Shown here piece after piece: positions 52,301-61,480 of a DNA stretch of 64,000 nt. Every line of letters starts with the position of its first letter. Positions within the stretch are counted from its first letter, which is position 1. The translations under genes and the position numbers were made by a program. Under the pieces are notes generated by a model. That model saw only the letters and a program-made list of their open reading frames with translations, made no database searches and was not told where the DNA came from. The DNA is from Chryseobacterium sp. ERMR1:04 (GTDB lineage: Bacteria; Bacteroidota; Bacteroidia; Flavobacteriales; Weeksellaceae): positions 1,054,001 to 1,118,000 of the forward strand of contig NZ_LIRF01000003.1 in assembly GCF_001297705.1 (NCBI RefSeq). The letters are read 5' to 3'.

Positions 52301-53558
52301 GACTATATACGGTTACCGTAACCACACCATTGGGATGTCAGTATCAAGAATCCGTAACGGTAAATATGGATCCCACTATCATTGTAAAAATAGCTCCTCC
52401 ATCACAACAAATAACTTGTATTGTACAGCAGATTACATTAGATGCAACAGCTTCTGTTTATCAGACAGGAGCTACATTCTTATGGGTAGCAACTGCGGGT
52501 GGAAATATTATTTCCGGAGCCAATACTCTAAATCCGGTCGTTGATGCAGGAGGCGTTTATAACCTAACTATTACCAGCGCCACCCAATCAGGATGTGTAA
52601 AACAAAGCTCCATAACGGTAATACAAAATACAACACCACCCCTGTTTTACTTACCACCCCAGCAACCGCAATATGCAAAGGTGAATCCATAACACTAACC
52701 GCATCAGGAGCAATAAACTATACATGGAATGGATTACTTGGAAATGGAAATACTCAGACCGTTTCGCCAACATCAACGACAACCTATACCGTGACAGGAG
52801 TAGGTGCAAATGGTTGTATTACAGAAAAATCAATTACAATTACTGTTGTTCCGGCCATTGTCTCTTCATTATCAGACATCCTAATATGTAAAGGAAACAA
52901 AGGGCTATTAGATGCAGGTGCAGGACCAAACTATACCTATAGCTGGAATACAGGAGAGACATCACAAACAATAAAACCTACACTGGAAGGGACCTATAGT
53001 GTAACAATTAGCAACGGAGTATGCTCAAAAGTATTCTCTGCAACCGTTGAATACACACAAGTACCGGATATTATCGATATTATTTATCAAAATGAGACTT
53101 TAACAATTATAGTAAAAAATAATGAGAATATTCCCATGGAGTATTCTATAGACGATGGAATAACATGGCAAGACTCAAACATATTCAACAATATTCACAG
53201 AAATACAGAATATGCAATCAGAGTAAGGAATATAAGAACATTATGTGATTTGGTCATACTCTATTATACCTTCTTTCTACCAAATGTAATAACTCCCAAC
53301 GGTGACGGACATAATGACGTAATCAGCTTTGAAGGAATTACAAAATTCAAAAATTTTTCCGCAACAATATTCGACCGATACGGACAACAAATATTCAAGG
53401 CCACAAAAGAAAAACCGGTATGGGACGGAACATATTTAGCAAGAGTAATACCCACAGCAACATACTGGTATATTGCTTCATGGGAAGACAGAATAAGTGG
53501 TAAACCTATCAAAATTTCAGGTTGGATCCTCCTGAAAAACAGAAGAAATCATGAATAA
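49370..53558 (+). pseudogene. Giant T9SS type B surface protein, two homopolymer frameshifts
   Basis: Three overlapping frames encode one protein of about 1,390 residues. Frame 1 (from 49370) has a signal segment (YLWFLLLIFSQGYRAQ) and a DUF11-like exported start, and loses phase at the five-G run 49861-49865; one more G restores TPGGGPAGRYFLANPTP. Frame 2 (to 52692) contains a DUF11/conserved-repeat domain (APKLTKILSPYIINDGG) and four 89-residue repeats; it loses phase at the four-C run 52639-52642, where one more C restores NTTPPPVLLTTPATAIC. Frame 3 ends with a type B sorting domain (NVITPNGDGHNDVISFEGIT to GWILLKNRR). Likely a surface adhesin when intact. Phase variation, decay or sequencing error could explain the breaks. 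Confidence 0.88.
50890..51957 (+). repeat. Four tandem 267-bp coding repeats
   Basis: Units start at 50890, 51157, 51424 and 51691, exactly 267 bp apart. Each encodes 89 residues patterned V-x-N-x-S-L-x-L-C-S-D, then STTPGV, ADAIAGNTNTI and CFKIAEL-x-LTVN. Units 2-4 are closest to each other. Similar single modules occur in the T9SS proteins at 17893 and 21075 (KYYPTLADANNNTNEITNP). Confidence 0.93.
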
Positions 53559-53598
53559 CAATATAGGCTACCCATTTCGGGCAGCCTATATTGTTATT
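53554..53598 (+). terminator. Terminator overlapping the stop codon
   Basis: A perfect 16-bp stem (AATAACAATATAGGCT with complement) starts within the last codons, so the TAA at 53556-53558 is inside the left arm. Confidence 0.8.
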
Positions 53599-53757
53599 CA
53601 TTAAAGCATCTACATCAACTGCCGAAAAATTTTAGTTTTCTGAACTATTTTTCATTGCTGATTATACAACACTATTCCACTAAGTACGTAATTTAAAAAG
53701 TTATGGCTTGGATTAATAATCTGAGCCCTTTTTCAAAAATAAGCATAGATTGGTTAA
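53599..53757. other. Spacer
   Basis: No gene recognised. Confidence 0.3.
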
Positions 53758-54027
53758 GAAAAATATGCCGACTATTTAAGCAACGGCGAATATTTATATT
53801 GTGAAAAAAATATAGAATTAGCAATGCAGCTATATGAAAAGGCGATGAATGAAGGATCAACAACTGCAACTCATAGTCTAGGAATTGAATATCGAAATAA
53901 ACAAAATTTTAAAAAAGCATTTGAACTTTATAAAAAAGCAAATCCTTCAAGTGAATTTTTCCAAGAGCTTTCAATCGGTTTGTCACTAGAGCACGCCTGG
54001 ATTATTTCTATCAAACATCTGTACTAG
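53758..54027 (+). pseudogene. Sel1-like/TPR repeat protein fragment
   Basis: The frame reads EKYADYLSNGEYLYCEKNIE, LAMQLYEKAMNEGSTTATHS, LGIEYRNKQNFKKAFELYKK, a pair of Sel1-type helical repeats. There is no proper start (an in-frame stop lies at 53755) and the end (AWIISIKHLY) runs out of the repeat pattern. It is probably a remnant of a longer repeat protein. Confidence 0.5.
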
Positions 54028-54383
54028 GTTTAATTTTAGAAATTATATTGAACTTTTTAGCTAAAATTTCTTCATATCACCAAGTCGATTCTTATTGATA
54101 AGAGATATGAATAAATCTCAAAAACGATTTTACGTAAGAGCATCATTCACAGACATAAATAAGGAGAATATGAAAGTTTAATAATGAGACACTGCAAATT
54201 CAGGAGCCAAAACGCATTCAGGGCTATGTGATGGCCCAGCAAAGATTGTCTCTGAATCATGTTTCTTACAAAAAAAATTATGATTATTTTGTAGTCACGC
54301 ATTCCCCATTGACTAACGATTCGAATATTTTTAGGGCACATGGATTTTGTATATCTTAATAAAAAATTAGATAACCGAAAAAA
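54028..54383. other. Spacer with unidentified ORF fragment
   Basis: A plus-strand stretch at 54186-54359 reads ETLQIQEPKRIQGYVMAQQR to SNIFRAHGFCIS with a stop. It looks protein-like but starts after a stop without an ATG before 54231, and I do not recognise it. Confidence 0.3.
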
Positions 54384-54803
54384 ATGAATAAAAATGTAAC
54401 GTTATTTATCGTTTGTGTGATGTTCAATCTGATCATAGGAAATTTGGTCTTATTAGCATTTCTAGCAGATACCTCCATCATTTACCGTTTTCTAATTTCA
54501 CTCGGTACTACTGCGATTTATGCATTTGCTTTTCTTACAACAAACAAGCAAAAATACAAACCAACCAAAAGCAAAATAGTTTTTACAGCCGTAGTTACTG
54601 GTTTCGCCTCTATGCTAGTAGCCTGTATTTTTACTTCGATCGCAATCAGGCTACCCTCTGATAACATGATAACAGCAGGGTTAAAAGGAATAATACCCAC
54701 TTTTATTTTTTCACTTATTTTCGCTTCCCCTGTCTGGATACTGATTGTAGTAGGTAATTTTCTATGTTTTAATAATATGAAATATACATCAGATAAAGAA
54801 TGA
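54384..54803 (+). CDS. Multi-span membrane protein, 139 aa
   Basis: Four hydrophobic segments can be seen: VTLFIVCVMFNLIIGNLVLL, FLISLGTTAIYAFAFLT, IVFTAVVTGFASMLVACIFT and GIIPTFIFSLIFASPVWILI. Short charged loops separate them. It therefore lies in the inner membrane. No family is recognised and the gene stands alone. Confidence 0.6.
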   Translation: MNKNVTLFIVCVMFNLIIGNLVLLAFLADTSIIYRFLISLGTTAIYAFAFLTTNKQKYKPTKSKIVFTAVVTGFASMLVACIFTSIAIRLPSDNMITAGLKGIIPTFIFSLIFASPVWILIVVGNFLCFNNMKYTSDKE

Positions 54804-54869
54804 CAAGAACAACAATAGAACCTGTATTATCGATTATAGCAACCCCCTACTCTAACCAATTGTATACAA

Positions 54870-55361
54870 CTATTTTGTTTTTTCACCGCTGGGATCGTCT
54901 GAAGGATTTATATAGCTAATACCTAATGGACCATACGCACTCACCTGTGTTTCATAGCCTCCTGATTTAGCCCAATGAAAATGAGGTGTATTAGCAGGAA
55001 GTACAAACACGCTTCCCGGCGGATAAGCCTTTAATTTTGTCGGATCATACTTTTCTCCAATACCAATATAAAATACGCCGCTAATAACCGTATACACTCT
55101 CGCTTCAGGATGTTTATGAGGCATTAATACGACATTGGAAGGAAGTCTCACCCTTACCACATAAGGACCTTCATTCTTTGGATCCCCAATCAAAACAGCA
55201 AGTCGGGCTTCTGGAGGAAAAGATGGAAACGCCGACCATTTGATATCTTCTGCATAGATATCACCCACCTTGTCATTTTGTAAACTTTGTGCCTTGGTAT
55301 ACTGAACTCCTAGCCATACCATACTGCAAAATAGAAATTTGAAAGAATTTATCTTTTTCAT
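54870..55361 (-). CDS. Secreted cupin-domain protein, 163 aa
   Basis: ATG 55361 starts a signal peptide (MKKINSFKFLFCSMVWLGVQ, then YTKAQ). The cupin barrel has the metal-binding motif 1 VVLMPHKHPEARVYTVISGV (two His, one Glu) and motif 2 PPGSVFVLPANTPHFHWA (His). This is a small single-domain cupin; the activity cannot be told from sequence, although ChrR-like or quercetinase-like metal chemistry is possible. Located in the periplasm. It is divergent from the stress SDR unit, and the two share the 55612 palindrome. Confidence 0.85.
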   Translation of the reverse strand: MKKINSFKFLFCSMVWLGVQYTKAQSLQNDKVGDIYAEDIKWSAFPSFPPEARLAVLIGDPKNEGPYVVRVRLPSNVVLMPHKHPEARVYTVISGVFYIGIGEKYDPTKLKAYPPGSVFVLPANTPHFHWAKSGGYETQVSAYGPLGISYINPSDDPSGEKTK

Positions 55362-55367
55362 AATCAT

Positions 55368-55611
55368 TTAACTATTAATTTTCTTATATATAACACTTTA
55401 TTATTCGAAGAGTTATTATACTTGGTTCCCTACCATATAATGATGAACTCATCTTTTTCAGACTTATCATATTTCATTTTAAGTTCGAGTATACTCGTAG
55501 ATATGTAAAATAAAGTCTCTATTCATCAGTTCGCCAAAGGTATACTTGCCATTCCTCGTTACTTTTTCTGTAAATAGTACCACAAAGTACGGCCGTATTT
55601 AACAATCTATT
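55368..55611. other. Divergent intergenic region, cupin side
   Basis: No gene. Together with the palindrome at 55612 it should hold the promoters of the cupin gene and the stress SDR. Confidence 0.35.
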
Positions 55612-55629
55612 ATGTGACCTACATCACAT
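55612..55629. promoter_or_regulatory. CRP/FNR-type palindromic operator
   Basis: ATGTGA-N6-TCACAT is a perfect 18-bp palindrome that matches the CRP consensus TGTGA-N6-TCACA. It lies in the divergent region between the cupin gene (start 55361) and the stress SDR (start 55851). Binding by a CRP/FNR-family regulator is inferred. Confidence 0.6.
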
Positions 55630-55850
55630 TTACATTGGGCTTCGATATATATGATTAACGACACCTGGATTTAGCAATATTTACTGAGAGGGTTAAGTGG
55701 ATTGTCTAGGGCAATTTTTATAAAAAAATTTTTAATGCATCAAAACAAAAATATTTGCACTATTTTATATGTATTACTCTCAATTACTGGAATAGGTATT
55801 GCTTATATTATGAATCAATAATATCTTATAACATCAAATCACAATCACAT

Positions 55851-56045
55851 ATGGACGAACAAATTACAAGAAGAGAAGCAATTGACAAATTAGCAACTCT
55901 TATCAACCCCGCTACCTTATCAGATGATCAGGAAAAGGAACATAAAGAAACTTTAAAAAACGAAGGACAAACCCATTTGGAAGATCCCACAACTAAACAT
56001 CCACAACCACCATTAACAAACAGCTCCAGCCGTTTCCCGGATTAG
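55851..56045 (+). CDS. N-terminal extension of the stress SDR, out of frame (64 aa)
   Basis: MDEQITRREAIDKLATLINP to KHPQPPLTNSSSRFPD then stop. In the GSP39/YdaD-type SDR family the N-terminal extension ends in a P-G-x-x-x-x-M-x-P-x-P-D-H-G-E segment. Here the neighbouring frame reads PGLAGKMDPVPDHGEESY directly after SSRF, so a single missing base at TTTCCC (56033-56038) separates the two parts. As written it is a separate short peptide; biologically it is probably the start of the SDR. Confidence 0.6.
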   Translation: MDEQITRREAIDKLATLINPATLSDDQEKEHKETLKNEGQTHLEDPTTKHPQPPLTNSSSRFPD

Positions 56046-56053
56046 CCGGTAAA

Positions 56054-56851
56054 ATGGATCCTGTTCCCGATCACGGAGAGGAAAGTTATATAGGTTCCGG
56101 GAGATTGAATGGTAGAAAAGCCCTTGTAACGGGGGGAGATTCTGGTATTGGTCGTGCTGCCGCTATTGCATTCGCCAGAGAAGGTGCAGACGTTGCTATC
56201 AATTACCTGCCAGATGAGGAATCTGACGCTATTGAAGTGATCGAATTAATAAAAAAAGAAGGCCGAAACGCCATAGCCATACCGGGAGATATAAGGGATG
56301 AAGCATTTTGTCAGAAATTAGTTTCTGAAGCGGTCAACCAGTTAGGAGGTTTGGATATATTGGTAAATAATGCAGGTCATCAAAAAACAAATGAATCCAT
56401 TCTGGATATCACTACAGAGGATTTTGATAGAACAATGAAAACCAACATCTATGCGCCCTTCTGGATCACAAAAGCTGCATTGCCACATTTGAAACCAGGT
56501 TCCAGTATTATTGGACTATCTTCCGTCCAAGCTTATGATCCTTCAGCTGACTTATATGATTATGCACAGACAAAAGCAGCAACTACCAGTTACGTAAAAT
56601 CTCTAGCGAAACAATTAGGACCAAAAGGCATCAGAGTAAATGGTGTAGCGCCGGGACCTGTATGGACCGCTTTAGAAGTAAGTGGTGGTCAGACTCAAGA
56701 AAACTTAGTGAAATTTGGTGAGGATACCCCCTTAGGAAGACCAGGACAACCTGCAGAATTAGCTTCTATATTTGTACAGTTTGCAGATAATGATGGAAGT
56801 TTTGCAACAGGACAGATCTATGGTTCAGCCGGTGGAAGCGGTCAACCATAA
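56054..56851 (+). CDS. SDR family oxidoreductase, general stress protein 39-like, 265 aa
   Basis: This is a short-chain dehydrogenase. The NAD(P)-binding motif is TGGDSGIGRAAAIAFAREG, followed by NNAGHQ, the catalytic Ser in GLSSVQAYDPS, and YxxxK in YDYAQTKAATTSY. The C-terminal PLGRPGQPAELASIFVQFAD is standard. The conserved start PVPDHGEESYIGSGRLNGRK places it with B. subtilis YdaD/GSP39-type stress enzymes, whose substrate is unknown. Its natural N-terminus probably includes the preceding 64 codons (see 55851). Followed by a strong terminator. Confidence 0.9.
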   Translation: MDPVPDHGEESYIGSGRLNGRKALVTGGDSGIGRAAAIAFAREGADVAINYLPDEESDAIEVIELIKKEGRNAIAIPGDIRDEAFCQKLVSEAVNQLGGLDILVNNAGHQKTNESILDITTEDFDRTMKTNIYAPFWITKAALPHLKPGSSIIGLSSVQAYDPSADLYDYAQTKAATTSYVKSLAKQLGPKGIRVNGVAPGPVWTALEVSGGQTQENLVKFGEDTPLGRPGQPAELASIFVQFADNDGSFATGQIYGSAGGSGQP

Positions 56852-56873
56852 TTTGATACAAAAACTTTCATTA

Positions 56874-56915
56874 AATAATTAACTCCAAAGTACTATTACT
56901 TTGGAGTTAATTATT
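56874..56915. terminator. Strong bidirectional terminator
   Basis: A 19-bp perfect stem (AATAATTAACTCCAAAGTA with complement) closes a 4-base loop and serves the SDR gene and probably the convergent membrane-protein gene ending at 56982. Confidence 0.85.
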
Positions 56916-56981
56916 TATATTTTTTATAATTTATCAAACGCTGATCGCTTTAAAAGATATAAAATAATACGAGACTAACTA

Positions 56982-57392
56982 TTATTTTATCTTATCATAG
57001 ATTAATTTTGTTACTACTGCCCCAAAAAGATAATAAACAACCGTCATGACTTTCTTTTGATTGGTTTCTGCAACTGGAGAATCATCGAGTCCCATTTTCT
57101 TAGGCAACAGGACTGCTCCTAATCCTGCCGTGACCCCCGAAGCGATACTAAATCCTGTGGTAGCAGTGGTAGCATAATATAAGCCATTCCCTATAACATC
57201 CCCTGCTAAGGTAGCAGCATACAGTTGATCATGATCTGTTATTTTCATCTCTACTTTGTTCAACGCTTTATTTAAGGCCTCTTGTCCCACTTTATGTACT
57301 TGGGGAACATTGTCAAAGTTTTTCCTAATAATTTCGTGTAATAGGTTTAGGGCAATAGCGCCTCCTAAGCCAGCAATCATTTTCTTATACAT
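56982..57392 (-). CDS. Conserved membrane protein, 136 aa
   Basis: An N-terminal MYKKMIAGLGGAIALNLLHE is amphipathic or membrane-inserted. Two further hydrophobic parts follow (YYATTATTGFSIASGVTAGL; VYYLFGAVVTKLIYD), with a basic helical segment between. It has no recognised enzyme motif. Its position among GlsB-like, SDR and other stress genes suggests a role in envelope stress, which is inference from context. Confidence 0.6.
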   Translation of the reverse strand: MYKKMIAGLGGAIALNLLHEIIRKNFDNVPQVHKVGQEALNKALNKVEMKITDHDQLYAATLAGDVIGNGLYYATTATTGFSIASGVTAGLGAVLLPKKMGLDDSPVAETNQKKVMTVVYYLFGAVVTKLIYDKIK

Positions 57393-57552
57393 ATTATCTA
57401 AATTTGGTGTTATTGATACACTACATAAATTGAGCCATTATAAAAAGCTAGGTCAATCCTTCTATTATATAAATAGTAGTACTTAGAAAATCAGGTTTCC
57501 GCAATTTACTTTATCTTTCATTCATGCTTTTTTACTTATTAAAGTTATACCC
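57393..57552. other. Short spacer with promoter region
   Basis: Nothing recognised. Confidence 0.3.
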
Positions 57553-58180
57553 ATGAAGTACAGTCATCCCCTATTGATATGCTGCTTGAGTCTTTTATTC
57601 CTACCTATTGTCTGCTTAGCGCAACAAGAGTCATTCAAAAACTATTCACTTTTCAACCCTGTTCCAACAGCTCAGATGAGAAAAATGGAGACTGGATCGT
57701 CCTGATACTACTGAATCTTCTTATCGGTAGATGTAGGACATTTTCAGTACGAAACTGACATGGTTAGGTTGATAAGAGAAACTGCAGAATTACAAAAAAA
57801 CCATACTTTATTGATCATCAGGCCAACTTAAAGATAGGTCTTACAAGAGAACTACCGCTATACAGATTGGTTTCCAGACCTATGGTAGACAAAAGGAAAA
57901 AGATCAGGCTTCAGGTAACACCCTAATTAAGACTCGTTTCGGTGATGTAAATCTTAGAATTAAGCATAACATCCTAGGGAATGACAACAGTGATTTTGCA
58001 ATTGCAATATTACCTTAAGTTGCCAACGTCGCATCACGATGATGAAAATCTTATGGAGGGCGGTATTACTGTACCTATGCTGTATAAACTGCCTAATGAA
58101 TAGAAACTAGGTTTCCAAATAGAAGTTGACAGACTCATACAAAGATCAGCAAACAATGTATACTAAATTTTTGCAAACCG
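57553..58180 (+). pseudogene. Outer-membrane MetA-pathway-type transporter relic
   Basis: ATG 57553 begins a good signal peptide (MKYSHPLLICCLSLLFLPIV then CLAQQ). The rest is recognisable only across frames: VGHFQYETDMVRLIRETAEL-type, then HQANLKIGLTRELPL, TRFGDVNLRIKHNILGNDNS and MEGGITVPMLYKLPNE, FQIEVDR. These match the Phenol_MetA_deg family of beta-barrel outer-membrane proteins. Multiple stops and frameshifts show true decay, unlike the single-base breaks elsewhere. Confidence 0.65.
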
Positions 58181-58365
58181 TTACGACTTAATCCACAATC
58201 TATTAACAAACTTTCAGGTTTACGAATGATAAAAATCCCCTCTATGACTGTAATCATAGTATTATAATTATTAATTTTCTGTTGATGAAATATGATAAAA
58301 TTGGTACACATTTGGTTCTTTACTTGGTAGTAAAAAATAAATTATTATCATAAAAAATTAATAGT

Positions 58366-58623
58366 ATGGGAATTTTAGCATGGATCCTTTTTGGATTAAT
58401 TGTAGGGGCAATCGCCAAGTTTTTAATGCCGGGTAATCAAGGTGGAGGATGGATCATAACAATTCTTCTCGGAATCGTTGGTGCGATGGTTGGAGGTTTT
58501 ATTGCGGGTGCAATCGGAATTGGAGATGATGGAAATCCCTGGGATTTAGGAACCATAGGAATCTCTGTTGTTGGAGCAATTATTGTTTTGTTCATTTATG
58601 GAGCCTTAACGAGAAAAAGATAA
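58366..58623 (+). CDS. GlsB/YeaQ/YmgE family stress membrane protein, 85 aa
   Basis: It has three hydrophobic segments: MGILAWILFGLIVGAIAKFL, WIITILLGIVGAMVGGFIAG and IGISVVGAIIVLFIYGALT. The PGNQGGG turn after the first helix is the family hallmark (transglycosylase-associated protein fold). Small inner-membrane protein induced by stress in other bacteria; molecular role unknown. Monocistronic, with its own terminator. Confidence 0.92.
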   Translation: MGILAWILFGLIVGAIAKFLMPGNQGGGWIITILLGIVGAMVGGFIAGAIGIGDDGNPWDLGTIGISVVGAIIVLFIYGALTRKR

Positions 58624-58634
58624 TTACAATTACT

Positions 58635-58672
58635 AAAGTGCCGGACTGCTAAAAGTATTCCGGCACTTTTCT
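58635..58672 (+). terminator. Terminator of the GlsB-like gene
   Basis: An 11-bp stem (AAAGTGCCGGA with TCCGGCACTTT) is followed by TCTTTT, 12 bp after the stop codon. Confidence 0.8.
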
Positions 58673-58750
58673 TTTATCACCAATCATTAAAATGATAGTA
58701 TGAATTGAGATGGAAACGATAAAGCTTTTAGTAAAGAAAGGTCTACAAGA

Positions 58751-59162
58751 ATGAATTACAAACCTAGATCAAGACTTCTTCAGACCCCATTACTGTAGAT
58801 ATCTGAATAACAGGAGCAACTTTAATAAAGAAACTATAGAATCGGGCTCATAGCTGTCTTCTGATTAAAAAGGAAAATCCCGGATTTGGAACGACAGGTG
58901 GAGCAATTGCCGATATCAATAACATTATAATGCATCATACTTTTAGACATAAGGAAGAAGGAAGAATAGTAAAGCATTAGAATATAACTTATGCCACCTA
59001 CCACCACTAAAAAAATGAATTATATCTCTCGAGTCCCGTATCCCCCACACAGGTTATAATGTTACAGGGAATCGTGCAAAACATTGGTCGGACTGTCCCT
59101 GTCATGAATCCCGTTTTGATATTGAAAGTAAATTGCTAGAAGGATCTATTTTGTCATATTAA
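58751..59162 (+). pseudogene. Relic of an FAD-dependent oxidoreductase with Rieske domain
   Basis: Two parts of one family survive. NPGFGTTGGAIADINNII (about 58877-58930) matches the FAD-site region (I-G-F-G-T-T-G-G-T-T-A-H-I-N in the family). The 3' end reads VTGNRAKHWSDCPCHESRFD then IESKLLEG, the second half of a Rieske [2Fe-2S] site (CPCHGSRFD in intact proteins). More than 300 residues between the two are missing, and the rest is full of stops. A large internal deletion plus drift has destroyed the gene. Confidence 0.7.
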
Positions 59163-59250
59163 AGAAAATTTAAAGAGTAAATGATAATTAAGAGAATAAT
59201 TATAAACATTTAAGTGGTATGCAATTCAGCAGCACTAATATAAAAAACAT

Positions 59251-60705
59251 ATGGAAGATAATACTACATCTGAATTCAAAGGGGGCCAAGGTCAGGTATT
59301 AGAGCCAGAAACCTATCGGGACTCTATTGGTACCATGGAGCAATCAGGTAAAAGAAAGTGGATATTTCCTAAAAAACCTAGAGGTAGATATACCAATTAC
59401 CGCAATATTGTAGCCTATTCTTTACTGCTGTTTTACTTTACACTACCCTTTATAATGATAAATGGTAATCCGGCATTACAATTTAATGTTATCAACCGTC
59501 AGATTTTTATTGCAGGTCAGCCTTTTTATCCTCAGGATTTTTTCATACTCACATTAGGTGCGATTGTATCTTTGATATGTATTATTATTTTTACGATAGC
59601 ATTTGGAAGAATATTTTGCGGATGGATTTGCCCACAAACAATTTTTTTGGAAAACGTTTTTAGAAAAATAGAGTATGCTATTGAAGGGGATCGAAACCGA
59701 CAGATGAAACTAAACAGACAGGAATGGAATACTGAAAAAATATGGAAAAGAGCCCTTAAATGGTCAATTTACATTATACTTTCATTAATCTTTACCCATT
59801 TTATGTTTATGTATATCGTTGGATATAAAGAAGTTTTCAGAATTGTACTGGAAGGACCTTTTGAACATCCCACCAATTTTATTGTAATGATACTCTTATC
59901 AGCTGCATTTTATTTTGTTTTTGCATGGTTTAGAGAACAGGTTTGTACCTTGGTTTGTCCTTATGGAAGGTTACAAGGCGTTTTGATCGATAAAGAGACC
60001 ATTAATGTATTTTATGATTTTAAACGTGGTGAAAACAGAGCGAAATGGAGAAAAGGGGAAGATAGAAAAGCAGCAGGAAAAGGAGACTGTATTGATTGTC
60101 ATCAATGTGTCGTTGTATGTCCTACCGGTATTGATATTAGAGATGGCCAACAGCTTGAATGTGTTAATTGTACGGCTTGTATTGATGCCTGTGATGAAGT
60201 AATGGATAAAGTAGGTTTGCCCAAGGGGCTCATTCGATATGCTTCAGAAAAGGAAATAGAAACTGGACAACCAGTAAAATTTAATGCTCGTATGAAAGGT
60301 TTTGTTATCCTTTTAATTTCCCTACAATTATCACTTGGATACCTGCTCTATAGTCGTGCTGATATGGAGGCTAAATTTATTAAACCTGCGGGCAGCACCT
60401 TTTTTGTTAGGGATGGAAAGATTACCAACACTTATAACTATACTTTTCTGAATAAAACAAATGATAAGAAAGTCGTTACTATTCGAATATTAGAACCTCA
60501 AAATGGTGAAATTTCATTTAGTGCTTCTCATAAAATACCAGTTGACCGAGACAAAATTGTTAAAGGAACTATTAATATAAGTTTTCCTGAAAAACAGATG
60601 AAACTATCTAAACAAAACTTAAAGATTGGTGTATACGATCAGGAAGGAAATCTTGTTGATACATATAAAACCTATTTTGAGGGGCCATTTAAAATTCAGT
60701 TTTAA
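59251..60705 (+). CDS. ccoG: Cytochrome c oxidase accessory protein CcoG, 484 aa
   Basis: CcoG (RdxA/FixG family) helps copper delivery to cbb3-type oxidase. The N-terminus has the typical GRYTNYRNIVAYSLLLFYFT membrane start, and further membrane helices follow. Iron-sulfur cysteines are present in IFCGWICPQTIFLENVFRKI and EQVCTLVCPYGRLQGVLID, and a ferredoxin-like part has CIDCHQCVVVCPTGIDIRDG and CVNCTACIDACDEVM. The C-terminal periplasmic Ig-like domain ends FEGPFKIQF. It normally follows ccoNOP; here it is alone. The frame is intact, unlike the relics just upstream. Confidence 0.95.
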   Translation: MEDNTTSEFKGGQGQVLEPETYRDSIGTMEQSGKRKWIFPKKPRGRYTNYRNIVAYSLLLFYFTLPFIMINGNPALQFNVINRQIFIAGQPFYPQDFFILTLGAIVSLICIIIFTIAFGRIFCGWICPQTIFLENVFRKIEYAIEGDRNRQMKLNRQEWNTEKIWKRALKWSIYIILSLIFTHFMFMYIVGYKEVFRIVLEGPFEHPTNFIVMILLSAAFYFVFAWFREQVCTLVCPYGRLQGVLIDKETINVFYDFKRGENRAKWRKGEDRKAAGKGDCIDCHQCVVVCPTGIDIRDGQQLECVNCTACIDACDEVMDKVGLPKGLIRYASEKEIETGQPVKFNARMKGFVILLISLQLSLGYLLYSRADMEAKFIKPAGSTFFVRDGKITNTYNYTFLNKTNDKKVVTIRILEPQNGEISFSASHKIPVDRDKIVKGTINISFPEKQMKLSKQNLKIGVYDQEGNLVDTYKTYFEGPFKIQF

Positions 60706-60770
60706 AATACATGCTGGCGATTAATATTTATTAATTACAACATTTTTTTAGATTTAATTAACTTACACTT

Positions 60771-60806
60771 AGCATCTGGCACTAAAAAAACAGTCAGATG
60801 CTGTTT
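60771..60806 (+). terminator. Terminator of ccoG
   Basis: The stem AGCATCTG / CAGATGCT is followed by GTTTT, about 65 bp after the stop codon. Confidence 0.6.
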
Positions 60807-60880
60807 TGATTTAAACAAATTGTAGTACTCATAATATATTCCACTTTACAAGATTTAAATTATTTTGATCAGTCAGAAAT

Positions 60881-61396
60881 TTATTTGCTATTTGCAATTT
60901 GCTTAAGCTGTATCTGCTCAAGAAGTTTTTGTAAAATCTGTTCGGTATAATATAACTTGACATCAAGAGAATCCAGCTTATTATCATTATAACAAAGTTC
61001 AAGTTTATCTGAAAAAACAACCATTCCTTTGTATAAAATCGAATAATAAGTATAAATCTCAAAAACGGAATGCCTTTGCGGGATGCAGTATCTTGATGTA
61101 GCAATACACCAGTCACTTTCAAACATTTTAAATGCATAAAGTCCCATTTTATCCGAGATAAAACAAGAGACACAGTTAGAGTTCTTGATCTCAGAAATAT
61201 CTAATTTCAACAGTTTCACTATTTTATCAGGAGTATGTAATGTGATACCACCTTTATAAAATAGCTTTGAATTGGTCATTTCCGAAAATGCTAACTGAAT
61301 GGCACCCGAAGTAACACTTTCTGCAATGGAAATCGTCTGATCACAACTCATGAAATGTTTATTTATTTCTTCTAAAAGAACTTTATTTAATTCCAT
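60881..61396 (-). CDS. Stand-alone CinA-C-like protein, copy 1 (171 aa)
   Basis: The fold resembles the CinA C-terminal (PncC-type, NMN/nicotinamide-nucleotide amidohydrolase) domain: ISIAESVTSGAIQLAFSEMT, LFYKGGITLHTPDKIVKLL, CVSCFISDKMGLYAFKMFES, DWCIATSRYC. The canonical catalytic motif is AES-C-TGG; here it reads AESVTSG, with Ser where the second-last Gly is usual, and the G-[IV]-(T/A)-G-P region is replaced by ATSRYCIPQ. This copy is more diverged than 62342 and may have lost amidase activity. Cytoplasmic. Confidence 0.75.
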   Translation of the reverse strand: MELNKVLLEEINKHFMSCDQTISIAESVTSGAIQLAFSEMTNSKLFYKGGITLHTPDKIVKLLKLDISEIKNSNCVSCFISDKMGLYAFKMFESDWCIATSRYCIPQRHSVFEIYTYYSILYKGMVVFSDKLELCYNDNKLDSLDVKLYYTEQILQKLLEQIQLKQIANSK

Positions 61397-61480
61397 AGTA
61401 TTTTTTTGTATTACTTATATCTCTCTAAAAGACTACTATTTATATATCTTATTTTCAAATCAATACAAGAATTTGTAATA

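Noticed and set aside
54147..54341. 64-aa minus-strand ORF
   Set aside because: No family, no terminator or partner gene, and the plus strand has a more protein-like reading of the same stretch.
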